From the NCBI GenBank assembly GCA_916048095.2, contig OU696595.1, positions 6,513,165 through 6,577,164 on the forward strand: a stretch of 64,000 nt of DNA, read 5' to 3'. Of the stretch, positions 53,801 through 64,000 are shown one piece after another. Made by a program: the position numbers and the translations under genes. The notes beneath the pieces were generated by a model. That model did not search any database and was not told where the DNA came from. It saw only the letters and a list, made by a program, of their open reading frames with translations. Position 1 is the first letter of the stretch, and each line of letters starts with the position of its first letter. The DNA is from Sacculina carcini (Eukaryota > Arthropoda > Thecostraca > Sacculinidae).

Positions 53801-56800
53801 ACTTAGGGCACACTTAGGTAAAACTTAGGGAACACTTAGGTAACACTTAGGGCACACTTAGGGCATACTTAGGTAACACTTAGGTAACACTTAGGGCACA
53901 CTTAGGTAACACTTAGGGCACACTTAGGTAACACTTAGGGCACACTTAGGTAACACTTATGTAACACTTAGGTAACATTTATGTAACACTTAGGTAACAC
54001 TTAGGGCACACTTAGGTAACACTTAGGGCACACTTAGGTAACACTTAGGGCACACTTAGGTAACACTTAGGGCACACTTAGGTAACACTTAGGTAACACT
54101 TATGTAACACTTAGGTAACATTTATGTAACACTTAGGTAACACTTAGGGCACACTTAGGTAACACTTAGGGCACACTTAGGTAACACTTAGGGCACACTT
54201 AGGTAACACTTAGGGCACACTTAGGTAACACTTAGGGCACACTTAGGTAACACTTAGGTAACACTTGAGGCACACTTAGTTTACACTTAGGGCACACTTA
54301 GGTAACACTTAGGGCATACTTAGGTAACACTTAGGTAACACTTAGGTAACACTTAGGTAACACTTAGGTAACACTTAGGTAACACTTAGATAACACTTAG
54401 GGTACACTTAGTTAACACTTAGGGCACACTTAGGTAACACTTAGGGTACACTTAGGTAACACTTAGGGTACACTTAGGTAACACTTAGGTAACACTTAGG
54501 TAACACTTAGGACACACTTAGGTAACACTTAGGTAACACTTAGGTAACACTTAGGTAACACTTAGGGCACACTTAGGGCACACTTAGGTAACACTTAGGT
54601 ATCACTTAGGGCACACTTAGGTAACACTTAGGGCACACTTAGGTAACACTTAGGTAACACTTAGGTAACACTTAGGTAACACTTAGGGTACACTTAGTTA
54701 ACACTTAGGGCACACTTATGTAACACTTAGGTAACACTTAGGGCACACTTAGGTAACACTTAGGGCACACTTAGGTAAAACTTAGGGAACACTTAGGTAA
54801 CACTTAGGGCACACTTAGGGCATACTTAGGTAACACTTAGGTAACACTTAGGGCACACTTAGGTAACACTTAGGGCACACTTAGGTAACACTTAGGTAAC
54901 ACTTAGGGCACACTTAGGTAACACTTAGGGCACACTTAGGTAACACTTAGGTAACACTTAGGGCACACTTAGGTAACACTTAGGTAACACTTAGGGCACA
55001 CTTAGGTAACACTTAGGTAACACTTAGGTAACACTTAGGGTACACTTAGTTAACACTTAGGGCACACTTAGGTAACACTTAGGTAACACTTAGGGTACAC
55101 TTAGGTAACACTTAGGGCACACTTAGGTAACACTTATGTAACACTTAGGTAACACTTAGGTAACACTTAGGTAACACTTAGGGCACACTGAGGTAACACT
55201 TAGGGCACACTTAGGTAACACTTAGGGCACACTTAGGTAACACTTAGGGCACACTTAGGTAACACTTAGGTAACACTTATGTAACACTTAGGTAACATTT
55301 ATGTAACACTTAGGTAACACTTAGGGCACACTTAGGTAACACTTAGGGCACACTTAGGTAACACTTAGGGCACACTTAGGTAACACTTAGGGCACACTTA
55401 GGTAACACTTAGGTAACACTTAGGGCACACTTAGGTAACACTTAGGTAACACTTAGGTAACACTTAGGGTACACTTAGTTAACACTTAGGGCACACTTAG
55501 GTAACACTTAGGGCATACTTAGGTAACACTTAGGGCATACTTAGGTAACACTTAGGTAACACTTAGGTAACACTTAGGTAACACTTAGGTAACACTTAGG
55601 TAACACTTAGGTAACACTTAGGTAACACTTAGGGTACACTTAGTTAACACTTAGGGCACACTTAGGTAACACTTAGGGCACACTTAGGTAACACTTAGGG
55701 CACACTTAGGTAACACTTATGTAACACTTAGGTAAAATTTATGTAACACTTAGGTAACACTTAGGTAACACTTAGGTAACACTTAGGTAACACTTAGGGC
55801 ACACTTAGGTAACACTTAGGGCACACTTAGGGCACACTTAGGTAACACTTAGGGCACACTTAGGTAACACTTAGGTAACACTTAGGGTACACTTAGGTAA
55901 CACTTAGGGTACACTTAGGTAACACTTAGGTAACACTTAGGTAACACTTAGGACACACTTAGGTAACACTTAGGTAACACTTAGGTAACACTTAGGTAAC
56001 ACTTAGGGCACACTTAGGGCACACTTAGGTAACACTTAGGTAACACTTAGGGCACACTTAGGTAACACTTAGGGCACACTTAGGTAACACTTAGGTAACA
56101 CTTAGGTAACACTTAGGTAACACTTAGGGTACACTTAGTTAACACTTAGGGCACACTTATGTAACACTTAGGTAACACTTAGGGCACACTTAGGTAACAC
56201 TTAGGGCACACTTAGGTAAAACTTAGGGAACACTTAGGTAACACTTAGGGCACACTTAGGGCATACTTAGGTAACACTTAGGTAACACTTAGGGCACACT
56301 TAGGTAACACTTAGGGCACACTTAGGTAACACTTAGGTAACACTTAGGGCACACTTAGGTAACACTTAGGGCACACTTAGGTAACACTTAGGTAACACTT
56401 AGGGCACACTTAGGTAACACTTAGGTAACACTTAGGGCACACTTAGGTAACACTTAGGTAACACTTAGGTAACACTTAGGGTACACTTAGTTAACACTTA
56501 GGGCACACTTAGGTAACACTTATGTAACACTTAGGTAACACTTAGGTAACACTTAGGGCACACTTAGGTAACACTTAGGGCACACTTAGGTAACACTTAT
56601 GTAACACTTAGGTAACATTTATGTAACACTTAGGTAACACTTAGGGCACACTTAGGTAACACTGAGGGCACACTTAGGTAACACTTAGGGCACACTTAGG
56701 TAACACTTAGGGCACACTTAGGTAACACTTAGGGCACACTTAGGTAACACTTAGGTAACACTTGAGGCACACTTAGTTAGCACTTAGGGCACACTTAGGT

Positions 56801-57311
56801 AACACTTAGGGCATACTTAGGTAACACTTAGGTAACACTTAGGTAACACTTAGGTAACACTTAGGTAACACTTAGGTAACACTTAGGGTACACTTAGTTA
56901 ACACTTAGGGCACACTTAGGTAACACTTAGGTAACACTTAGGGCACACTTAGGTAACACTTAGGTAACACTTAGGTAACACTTAGGTAACATTTATGTAA
57001 CACTTAGGTAACACTTAGGGCACACTTAGGTAACACTTAGGGCACACTTAGGTAACACTTAGGGCACACTTAGGTAACACTTAGGGCACACTTAGGTAAC
57101 ACTTAGGGCACACTTAGGTAACACTTAGGTAACACTTGAGGCACACTTAGTTAACACTTAGGGCACACTTAGGTAACACTTAGGGCACACTTAGGTAACA
57201 CTTAGGGCATACTTAGGTAACACTTAGGTAACACTTAGGTAACACTTAGGTAACACTTAGGTAACACTTAGGTAACACTTAGGTAACACTTAGGTAACAC
57301 TTAGGGTACAC
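50856..57311. repeat. Zone C higher-order unit, copy 2 (6,776-bp spacing)
   Basis: Tandem partner of 44080-50535. Its right half (about 54145-57323) recurs once more at about 60822-64000, offset 6,677 bp: CTTAGTTTACA 54275/60952, CTTAGGTAAAA 54770/61447, CTGAGGTAACA 55188/61865, CTTGAGGCACA 56761/63438 and CTTAGGGTACA 57300/63977. A module elsewhere containing TTTATGTAACA is lost near 55.15 kb by substitution, since the equivalent monomers there are type A. Confidence 0.86.
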
Positions 57312-57882
57312 TTAGTTAACACTTAGGGCACACTTAGGTAACACTTAGGTAACACTTAGGGCACACTTAGGTAACACTTAGGGCACACTTAGGTAACACT
57401 TATGTAACACTTAGGTAACATTTATGTAACACTTAGGTAACACTTAGGTAACACTTAGGTAACACTTAGGTAACACTTAGGGCACACTTAGGTAACACTT
57501 AGGGCACACTTAGGGCACACTTAGGTAACACTTAGGGCACACTTAGGTAACACTTAGGTAACACTTAGGGTACACTTAGGTAACACTTAGGGTACACTTA
57601 GGTAACACTTAGGTAACACTTAGGTAACACTTAGGACACACTTAGGTAACACTTAGGTAACACTTAGGTAACACTTAGGTAACACTTAGGGCACACTTAG
57701 GGCACACTTAGGGCACACTTAGGTAACACTTAGGTAACACTTAGGGCACACTTAGGTAACACTTAGGTAACACTTAGGTAACACTTAGGTAACACTTAGG
57801 TAACACTTAGGTAACACTTAGGGCACACTTATGTAACACTTAGGTAACACTTAGGGCACACTTAGGTAACACTTAGGGCACA

Positions 57883-58190
57883 CTTAGGTAAAACTTAGGG
57901 AACACTTAGGTAACACTTAGGGCACACTTAGGGCACACTTAGGTAACACTTAGGTAACACTTAGGGCACACTTAGGTAACACTTAGGTAACACTTAGGGC
58001 ACACTTAGGGCACACTTAGGTAACACTTAGGTAACACTTAGGGCACACTTAGGGCACACTTAGGTAACACTTAGGTAACACTTAGGTAACACTTAGGTAA
58101 CACTTAGGTAACACTTAGGTAACACTTAGGGCACACTTATGTAACACTTAGGTAACACTTAGGGCACACTTAGGTAACACTTAGGGCACA
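57883..58190. repeat. Local 28-monomer tandem duplication in zone C
   Basis: CTTAGGTAAAA occurs at 57883 and again at 58191, 308 bp apart, each followed by CTTAGGGAACA, type A and type B. The colinear zone A stretch has only one copy (9164), and the offset between the two zones grows by 341 bp here. It is a young insertion, or an equally young deletion in zone A. After the first copy the CTTAGGGCATA monomer is replaced by type B at 57927. Confidence 0.75.
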
Positions 58191-60821
58191 CTTAGGTAAA
58201 ACTTAGGGAACACTTAGGTAACACTTAGGGCACACTTAGGGCATACTTAGGTAACACTTAGGTAACACTTAGGGCACACTTAGGTAACACTTAGGTAACA
58301 CTTAGGTAACACTTAGGTAACACTTAGGTAACACTTAGGTAACACTTAGGTAACACTTAGGTAACACTTAGGTAACACTTAGGTAACACTTAGGGTACAC
58401 TTAGTTAACACTTAGGGCACACTTAGGTAACACTTAGGTAACACTTAGGGCACACTTAGGTAACACTTAGGGCACACTTAGGTAACACTTATGTAACACT
58501 TAGGTAACATTTATGTAACACTTAGGTAACACTTAGGTAACACTTAGGTAACACTTAGGTAACACTTAGGGCACACTTAGGTAACACTTAGGGCACATTT
58601 AGGGCACACTTAGGTAACACTTAGGGCACACTTAGGTAACACTTAGGTAACACTTAGGGTACACTTAGGTAACACTTAGGGTACACTTAGGTAACACTTA
58701 GGTAACACTTAGGTAACACTTAGGACACACTTAGGTAACACTTAGGTAACACTTAGGTAACACTTAGGTAACACTTAGGGCACACTTAGGGCACACTTAG
58801 GTAACACTTAGGTAACACTTAGGGCACACTTAGGGCACACTTAGGTAACACTTAGGTAACACTTAGGTAACACTTAGGTAACACTTAGGTAACACTTAGG
58901 TAACACTTAGGTAACACTTAGGGCACACTTATGTAACACTTAGGTAACACTTAGGGCACACTTAGGTAACACTTAGGGCACACTTAGGTAAAACTTAGGG
59001 AACACTTAGGTAACACTTAGGGCACACTTAGGGCATACTTAGGTAACACTTAGGTAACACTTAGGGCACACTTAGGTAACACTTAGGGCACACTTAGGTA
59101 ACACTTAGGGCACACTTAGGTAACACTTATGTAACACTTAGGTAACATTTATGTAACACTTAGGTAACACTTAGGGCACACTTAGGTAACACTTAGGGCA
59201 CACTTAGGTAACACTTAGGTAACACTTAGGGTACACTTAGGTAACACTTAGGGTACACTTAGGTAACACTTAGGTAACACTTAGGTAACACTTAGGACAC
59301 ACTTAGGTAACACTTAGGTAACACTTAGGTAACACTTAGGTAACACTTAGGGCACACTTAGGGCACACTTAGGTAACACTTAGGTAACACTTAGGGCACA
59401 CTTAGGGCACACTTAGGTAACACTTAGGTAACACTTAGGTAACACTTAGGTAACACTTAGGTAACACTTAGGTAACACTTAGGGCACACTTATGTAACAC
59501 TTAGGTAACACTTAGGGCACACTTAGGTAACACTTAGGGCACACTTAGGTAAAACTTAGGGAACACTTAGGTAACACTTAGGGCACACTTAGGGCATACT
59601 TAGGTAACACTTAGGTAACACTTAGGGCACACTTAGGTAACACTTAGGTAACACTTAGGTAACACTTAGGTAACACTTAGGTAACACTTAGGTAACACTT
59701 AGGTAACACTTAGGTAACACTTAGGGTACACTTAGTTAACACTTAGGGCACACTTAGGTAACACTTAGGTAACACTTAGGGCACACTTAGGTAACACTTA
59801 GGGCACACTTAGGTAACACTTATGTAACACTTAGGTAACATTTATGTAACACTTAGGTAACACTTAGGTAACACTTAGGTAACACTTAGGTAACACTTAG
59901 GGCACACTTAGGTAACACTTAGGGCACACTTAGGGCACACTTAGGTAACACTTAGGGCACACTTAGGTAACACTTAGGTAACACTTAGGGTACACTTAGG
60001 TAACACTTAGGGTACACTTAGGTAACACTTAGGTAACACTTAGGGCACACTTAGGTAACACTTAGGGCACACTTAGGTAACACTTAGGGCACACTTAGGT
60101 AACACTTATGTAACACTTAGGTAACATTTATGTAACACTTAGGTAACACTTAGGGCACACTTAGGTAACACTTAGGGCACACTTAGGTAAAACTTAGGGA
60201 ACACTTAGGTAACACTTAGGGCACACTTAGGGCATACTTAGGTAACACTTAGGTAACACTTAGGGCACACTTAGGTAACACTTAGGTAACACTTAGGTAA
60301 CACTTAGGTAACACTTAGGTAACACTTAGGTAACACTTAGGTAACACTTAGGGCACACTTAGGGCACACTTAGGGCACACTTAGGTAACACTTAGGTAAC
60401 ACTTAGGGCACACTTAGGTAACACTTAGGTAACACTTAGGTAACACTTAGGTAACACTTAGGTAACACTTAGGTAACACTTAGGGCACACTTATGTAACA
60501 CTTAGGTAACACTTAGGGCACACTTAGGTAACACTTAGGGCACACTTAGGTAAAACTTAGGGAACACTTAGGTAACACTTAGGGCACACTTAGGGCATAC
60601 TTAGGTAACACTTAGGTAACACTTAGGGCACACTTAGGTAACACTTAGGTAACACTTAGGGCACACTTAGGGCACACTTAGGTAACACTTAGGTAACACT
60701 TAGGGCACACTTAGGGCACACTTAGGTAACACTTAGGTAACACTTAGGTAACACTTAGGTAACACTTAGGTAACACTTAGGTAACACTTAGGGCACACTT
60801 ATGTAACACTTAGGTAACACT

Positions 60822-63800
60822 TAGGGCACACTTAGGTAACACTTAGGGCACACTTAGGTAACACTTAGGGCACACTTAGGTAACACTTAGGGCACACTTA
60901 GGTAACACTTAGGGCACACTTAGGTAACACTTAGGTAACACTTGAGGCACACTTAGTTTACACTTAGGGCACACTTAGGTAACACTTAGGGCATACTTAG
61001 GTAACACTTAGGTAACACTTAGGTAACACTTAGGTAACACTTAGGTAACACTTAGGTAACACTTAGATAACACTTAGGGTACACTTAGTTAACACTTAGG
61101 GCACACTTAGGTAACACTTAGGGTACACTTAGGTAACACTTAGGGTACACTTAGGTAACACTTAGGTAACACTTAGGTAACACTTAGGACACACTTAGGT
61201 AACACTTAGGTAACACTTAGGTAACACTTAGGTAACACTTAGGGCACACTTAGGGCACACTTAGGTAACACTTAGGTATCACTTAGGGCACACTTAGGTA
61301 ACACTTAGGGCACACTTAGGTAACACTTAGGTAACACTTAGGTAACACTTAGGTAACACTTAGGGTACACTTAGTTAACACTTAGGGCACACTTATGTAA
61401 CACTTAGGTAACACTTAGGGCACACTTAGGTAACACTTAGGGCACACTTAGGTAAAACTTAGGGAACACTTAGGTAACACTTAGGGCACACTTAGGGCAT
61501 ACTTAGGTAACACTTAGGTAACACTTAGGGCACACTTAGGTAACACTTAGGGCACACTTAGGTAACACTTAGGTAACACTTAGGGCACACTTAGGTAACA
61601 CTTAGGGCACACTTAGGTAACACTTAGGTAACACTTAGGGCACACTTAGGTAACACTTAGGTAACACTTAGGGCACACTTAGGTAACACTTAGGTAACAC
61701 TTAGGTAACACTTAGGTAACACTTAGTTAACACTTAGGGCACACTTAGGTAACACTTAGGTAACACTTAGGGTACACTTAGGTAACACTTAGGGCACACT
61801 TAGGTAACACTTATGTAACACTTAGGTAACATTTATGTAACACTTAGGTAACACTTAGGGCACACTGAGGTAACACTTAGGGCACACTTAGGTAACACTT
61901 AGGGCACACTTAGGTAACACTTAGGGCACACTTAGGTAACACTTAGGTAACACTTATGTAACACTTAGGTAACATTTATGTAACACTTAGGTAACACTTA
62001 GGGCACACTTAGGTAACACTTAGGGCACACTTAGGTAACACTTAGGGCACACTTAGGTAACACTTAGGGCACACTTAGGTAACACTTAGGTAACACTTAG
62101 GGCACACTTAGGTAACACTTAGGTAACACTTAGGTAACACTTAGGGTACACTTAGTTAACACTTAGGGCACACTTAGGTAACACTTAGGGCATACTTAGG
62201 TAACACTTAGGGCATACTTAGGTAACACTTAGGTAACACTTAGGTAACACTTAGGTAACACTTAGGTAACACTTAGGTAACACTTAGGTAACACTTAGGT
62301 AACACTTAGGGTACACTTAGTTAACACTTAGGGCACACTTAGGTAACACTTAGGGCACACTTAGGTAACACTTAGGGCACACTTAGGTAACACTTATGTA
62401 ACACTTAGGTAAAATTTATGTAACACTTAGGTAACACTTAGGTAACACTTAGGTAACACTTAGGTAACACTTAGGGCACACTTAGGTAACACTTAGGGCA
62501 CACTTAGGGCACACTTAGGTAACACTTAGGGCACACTTAGGTAACACTTAGGTAACACTTAGGGTACACTTAGGTAACACTTAGGGTACACTTAGGTAAC
62601 ACTTAGGTAACACTTAGGTAACACTTAGGACACACTTAGGTAACACTTAGGTAACACTTAGGTAACACTTAGGTAACACTTAGGGCACACTTAGGGCACA
62701 CTTAGGTAACACTTAGGTAACACTTAGGGCACACTTAGGTAACACTTAGGGCACACTTAGGTAACACTTAGGTAACACTTAGGTAACACTTAGGTAACAC
62801 TTAGGGTACACTTAGTTAACACTTAGGGCACACTTATGTAACACTTAGGTAACACTTAGGGCACACTTAGGTAACACTTAGGGCACACTTAGGTAACACT
62901 TAGGGAACACTTAGGTAACACTTAGGGCACACTTAGGGCATACTTAGGTAACACTTAGGTAACACTTAGGGCACACTTAGGTAACACTTAGGGCACACTT
63001 AGGTAACACTTAGGTAACACTTAGGGCACACTTAGGTAACACTTAGGGCACACTTAGGTAACACTTAGGTAACACTTAGGGCACACTTAGGTAACACTTA
63101 GGTAACACTTAGGGCACACTTAGGTAACACTTAGGTAACACTTAGGTAACACTTAGGGTACACTTAGTTAACACTTAGGGCACACTTAGGTAACACTTAT
63201 GTAACACTTAGGTAACACTTAGGTAACACTTAGGGCACACTTAGGTAACACTTAGGGCACACTTAGGTAACACTTATGTAACACTTAGGTAACATTTATG
63301 TAACACTTAGGTAACACTTAGGGCACACTTAGGTAACACTGAGGGCACACTTAGGTAACACTTAGGGCACACTTAGGTAACACTTAGGGCACACTTAGGT
63401 AACACTTAGGGCACACTTAGGTAACACTTAGGTAACACTTGAGGCACACTTAGTTAGCACTTAGGGCACACTTAGGTAACACTTAGGGCATACTTAGGTA
63501 ACACTTAGGTAACACTTAGGTAACACTTAGGTAACACTTAGGTAACACTTAGGTAACACTTAGGGTACACTTAGTTAACACTTAGGGCACACTTAGGTAA
63601 CACTTAGGTAACACTTAGGGCACACTTAGGTAACACTTAGGTAACACTTAGGTAACACTTAGGTAACATTTATGTAACACTTAGGTAACACTTAGGGCAC
63701 ACTTAGGTAACACTTAGGGCACACTTAGGTAACACTTAGGGCACACTTAGGTAACACTTAGGGCACACTTAGGTAACACTTAGGGCACACTTAGGTAACA

Positions 63801-64000
63801 CTTAGGTAACACTTGAGGCACACTTAGTTAACACTTAGGGCACACTTAGGTAACACTTAGGGCATACTTAGGTAACACTTAGGGCATACTTAGGTAACAC
63901 TTAGGTAACACTTAGGTAACACTTAGGTAACACTTAGGTAACACTTAGGTAACACTTAGGTAACACTTAGGTAACACTTAGGGTACACTTAGTTAACACT
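60822..64000. repeat. Zone C higher-order unit, third partial copy (6,677-bp spacing)
   Basis: Matches 54145-57323 at an offset of 607 monomers up to the last base of the window, so the unit certainly continues outside it. Compared with the preceding 6,776-bp spacing it is nine monomers shorter. Its CTTAGGTAAAA at 62888 has become type A, just as at 49435 in the first copy, while the middle copy at 56211 keeps it. Confidence 0.84.
63999..64000 (+). repeat. Truncated last monomer at the window edge
   Basis: The final two bases, CT, are the first two of monomer 5,819 and are still in the phase set by base 1. The array therefore runs past the window, and the first base begins exactly at a monomer start by chance of the cut or of the monomer register chosen. 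Confidence 0.9.

Larger units (their letters stand above)
1..64000 (+). repeat. 11-bp satellite array filling the whole window
   Basis: The window is a continuous head-to-tail array of an 11-bp monomer, 5,818 complete copies followed by the first two bases of another. Type A (CTTAGGTAACA) is the commonest, type B (CTTAGGGCACA) is next, and the two often alternate or A occurs in runs of 3-9. Other monomers differ from A or B by one to a few substitutions. No monomer of another length was found: starts computed from rare variants across the array all equal 1 modulo 11. There is no unique DNA, transposon, gene or RNA gene at any point. Both strands carry stop codons in most monomers (TAG, and TAA in type A, on plus; TAA from CTAAG on minus), and 11 is not a multiple of 3, so all six frames close every few monomers. 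Satellite identity is certain from sequence; nuclear eukaryotic origin is inference. Confidence 0.97.
42101..64000. repeat. Zone C of the array: repeat of higher-order family 1
   Basis: Zone C returns to the markers of zone A: CTTAGTTAGCA at 44518, 45068, 45728, 49996, 51294, 51844, 52504, 56772 and 63449, and CTGAGGTAACA at 42934, 48412, 55188 and 61865. CTTAGTTTACA occurs at 47499, 54275 and 60952, with its zone A counterpart at 5545. CTTAGGTGACA and CTTCGGGCACA are not found here. Successive marker sets are offset by 5,478, 6,776 and 6,677 bp, which makes this a tandem series of long higher-order units. The window stops inside the array, so its true end is not seen. Confidence 0.75.

Noticed and set aside
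1-64000. CRISPR array
   Set aside because: Repeats are 11 bp, directly adjacent, with no unique spacers; CRISPR repeats are longer and separated by unrelated spacers of similar length.
1-64000. True telomere of TTAGG or TTAGGG type
   Set aside because: The telomere-like pentamer or hexamer occurs once per 11 bp with TAACAC or CACAC-type filler, and the array has kilobase higher-order repeats, which terminal telomerase synthesis does not produce.
1-64000. Protein-coding tandem repeat with an 11-residue period (33 bp)
   Set aside because: Stop codons occur in all frames of both strands within a few monomers, so no reading frame survives.
1-64000. Bacterial or phage origin iterons
   Set aside because: Iteron clusters have a handful of copies next to replication genes; here there are 5,818 monomers and no genes.
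1-64000. Start codons in CTTATGTAACA and TTTATGTAACA
   Set aside because: Each ATG is followed immediately by TAA in frame (ATG, then TAA), so no peptide could be made from it.
1-64000. Whole window as an assembly or simulation artefact
   Set aside because: Possible in part, but duplicated blocks differ by scattered substitutions and whole-monomer indels in a way consistent with natural array evolution; read-level data would be needed to decide.

Overview
The whole 64 kb is one uninterrupted satellite DNA array built from an 11-bp monomer. I see no genes, RNA genes, mobile elements, CRISPR arrays or unique sequence. The two dominant monomers are type A, CTTAGGTAACA, and type B, CTTAGGGCACA, which differ only at monomer positions 7-8 (TA versus GC). 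All the rest are rarer substitution variants of these two. Every monomer start I worked out (well over 100, spread through the window) falls on a coordinate equal to 1 modulo 11, including the last two bases. The window is therefore 5,818 whole monomers plus 2 bases, with no net indel that is not a whole monomer.

A homogeneous 64-kb tandem array with kilobase higher-order repeats points to the heterochromatin of a eukaryotic nuclear genome (pericentromeric, subtelomeric or a heterochromatic arm or sex chromosome), probably read with long reads. I cannot name the species. The monomer core contains TTAGG or TTAGGG, like animal telomere units, but the 11-bp spacing and higher-order structure are satellite-like. 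Stop codons recur in all six frames every few monomers, so the array cannot encode a protein of any size.

Rare variant monomers act as a barcode and show a mosaic of higher-order repeats. Zone A (1 to about 13.2 kb) and zone C (about 42.1-64 kb) share markers such as CTTAGTTAGCA, CTGAGGGCACA and CTGAGGTAACA. About 9.6 kb of zone A (3.4-13.0 kb) is copied almost colinearly at 52.1-61.9 kb. Zone C is itself a tandem series with units of 5,478, 6,776 and 6,677 bp. Zone B (about 13.2-42.1 kb) lies between them and has private markers: CTTAGGTGACA, CTTCGGGCACA, CTTAGCTAACA, CTCAGGTAACA, CCTAGGCAACA and CTTAGGCCACA. It contains a tandem pair spaced 4,741 bp, a triplicated module of about 2.1 kb, a pair spaced 6,875 bp and a pair spaced 1,650 bp.

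All of this fits unequal crossover, whole-monomer slippage and segmental amplification, with divergence almost entirely by base substitution. The most unusual properties are the strict 11-bp phase, the near absence of CpG (12 sites counted by eye in 64 kb) and CHG, and about 110 copies of a three-monomer module carrying paired TTATGTAA motifs. All counts and boundaries were made by eye; boundaries are good to about one or a few monomers unless a marker is named. No previously undescribed gene system is visible here.
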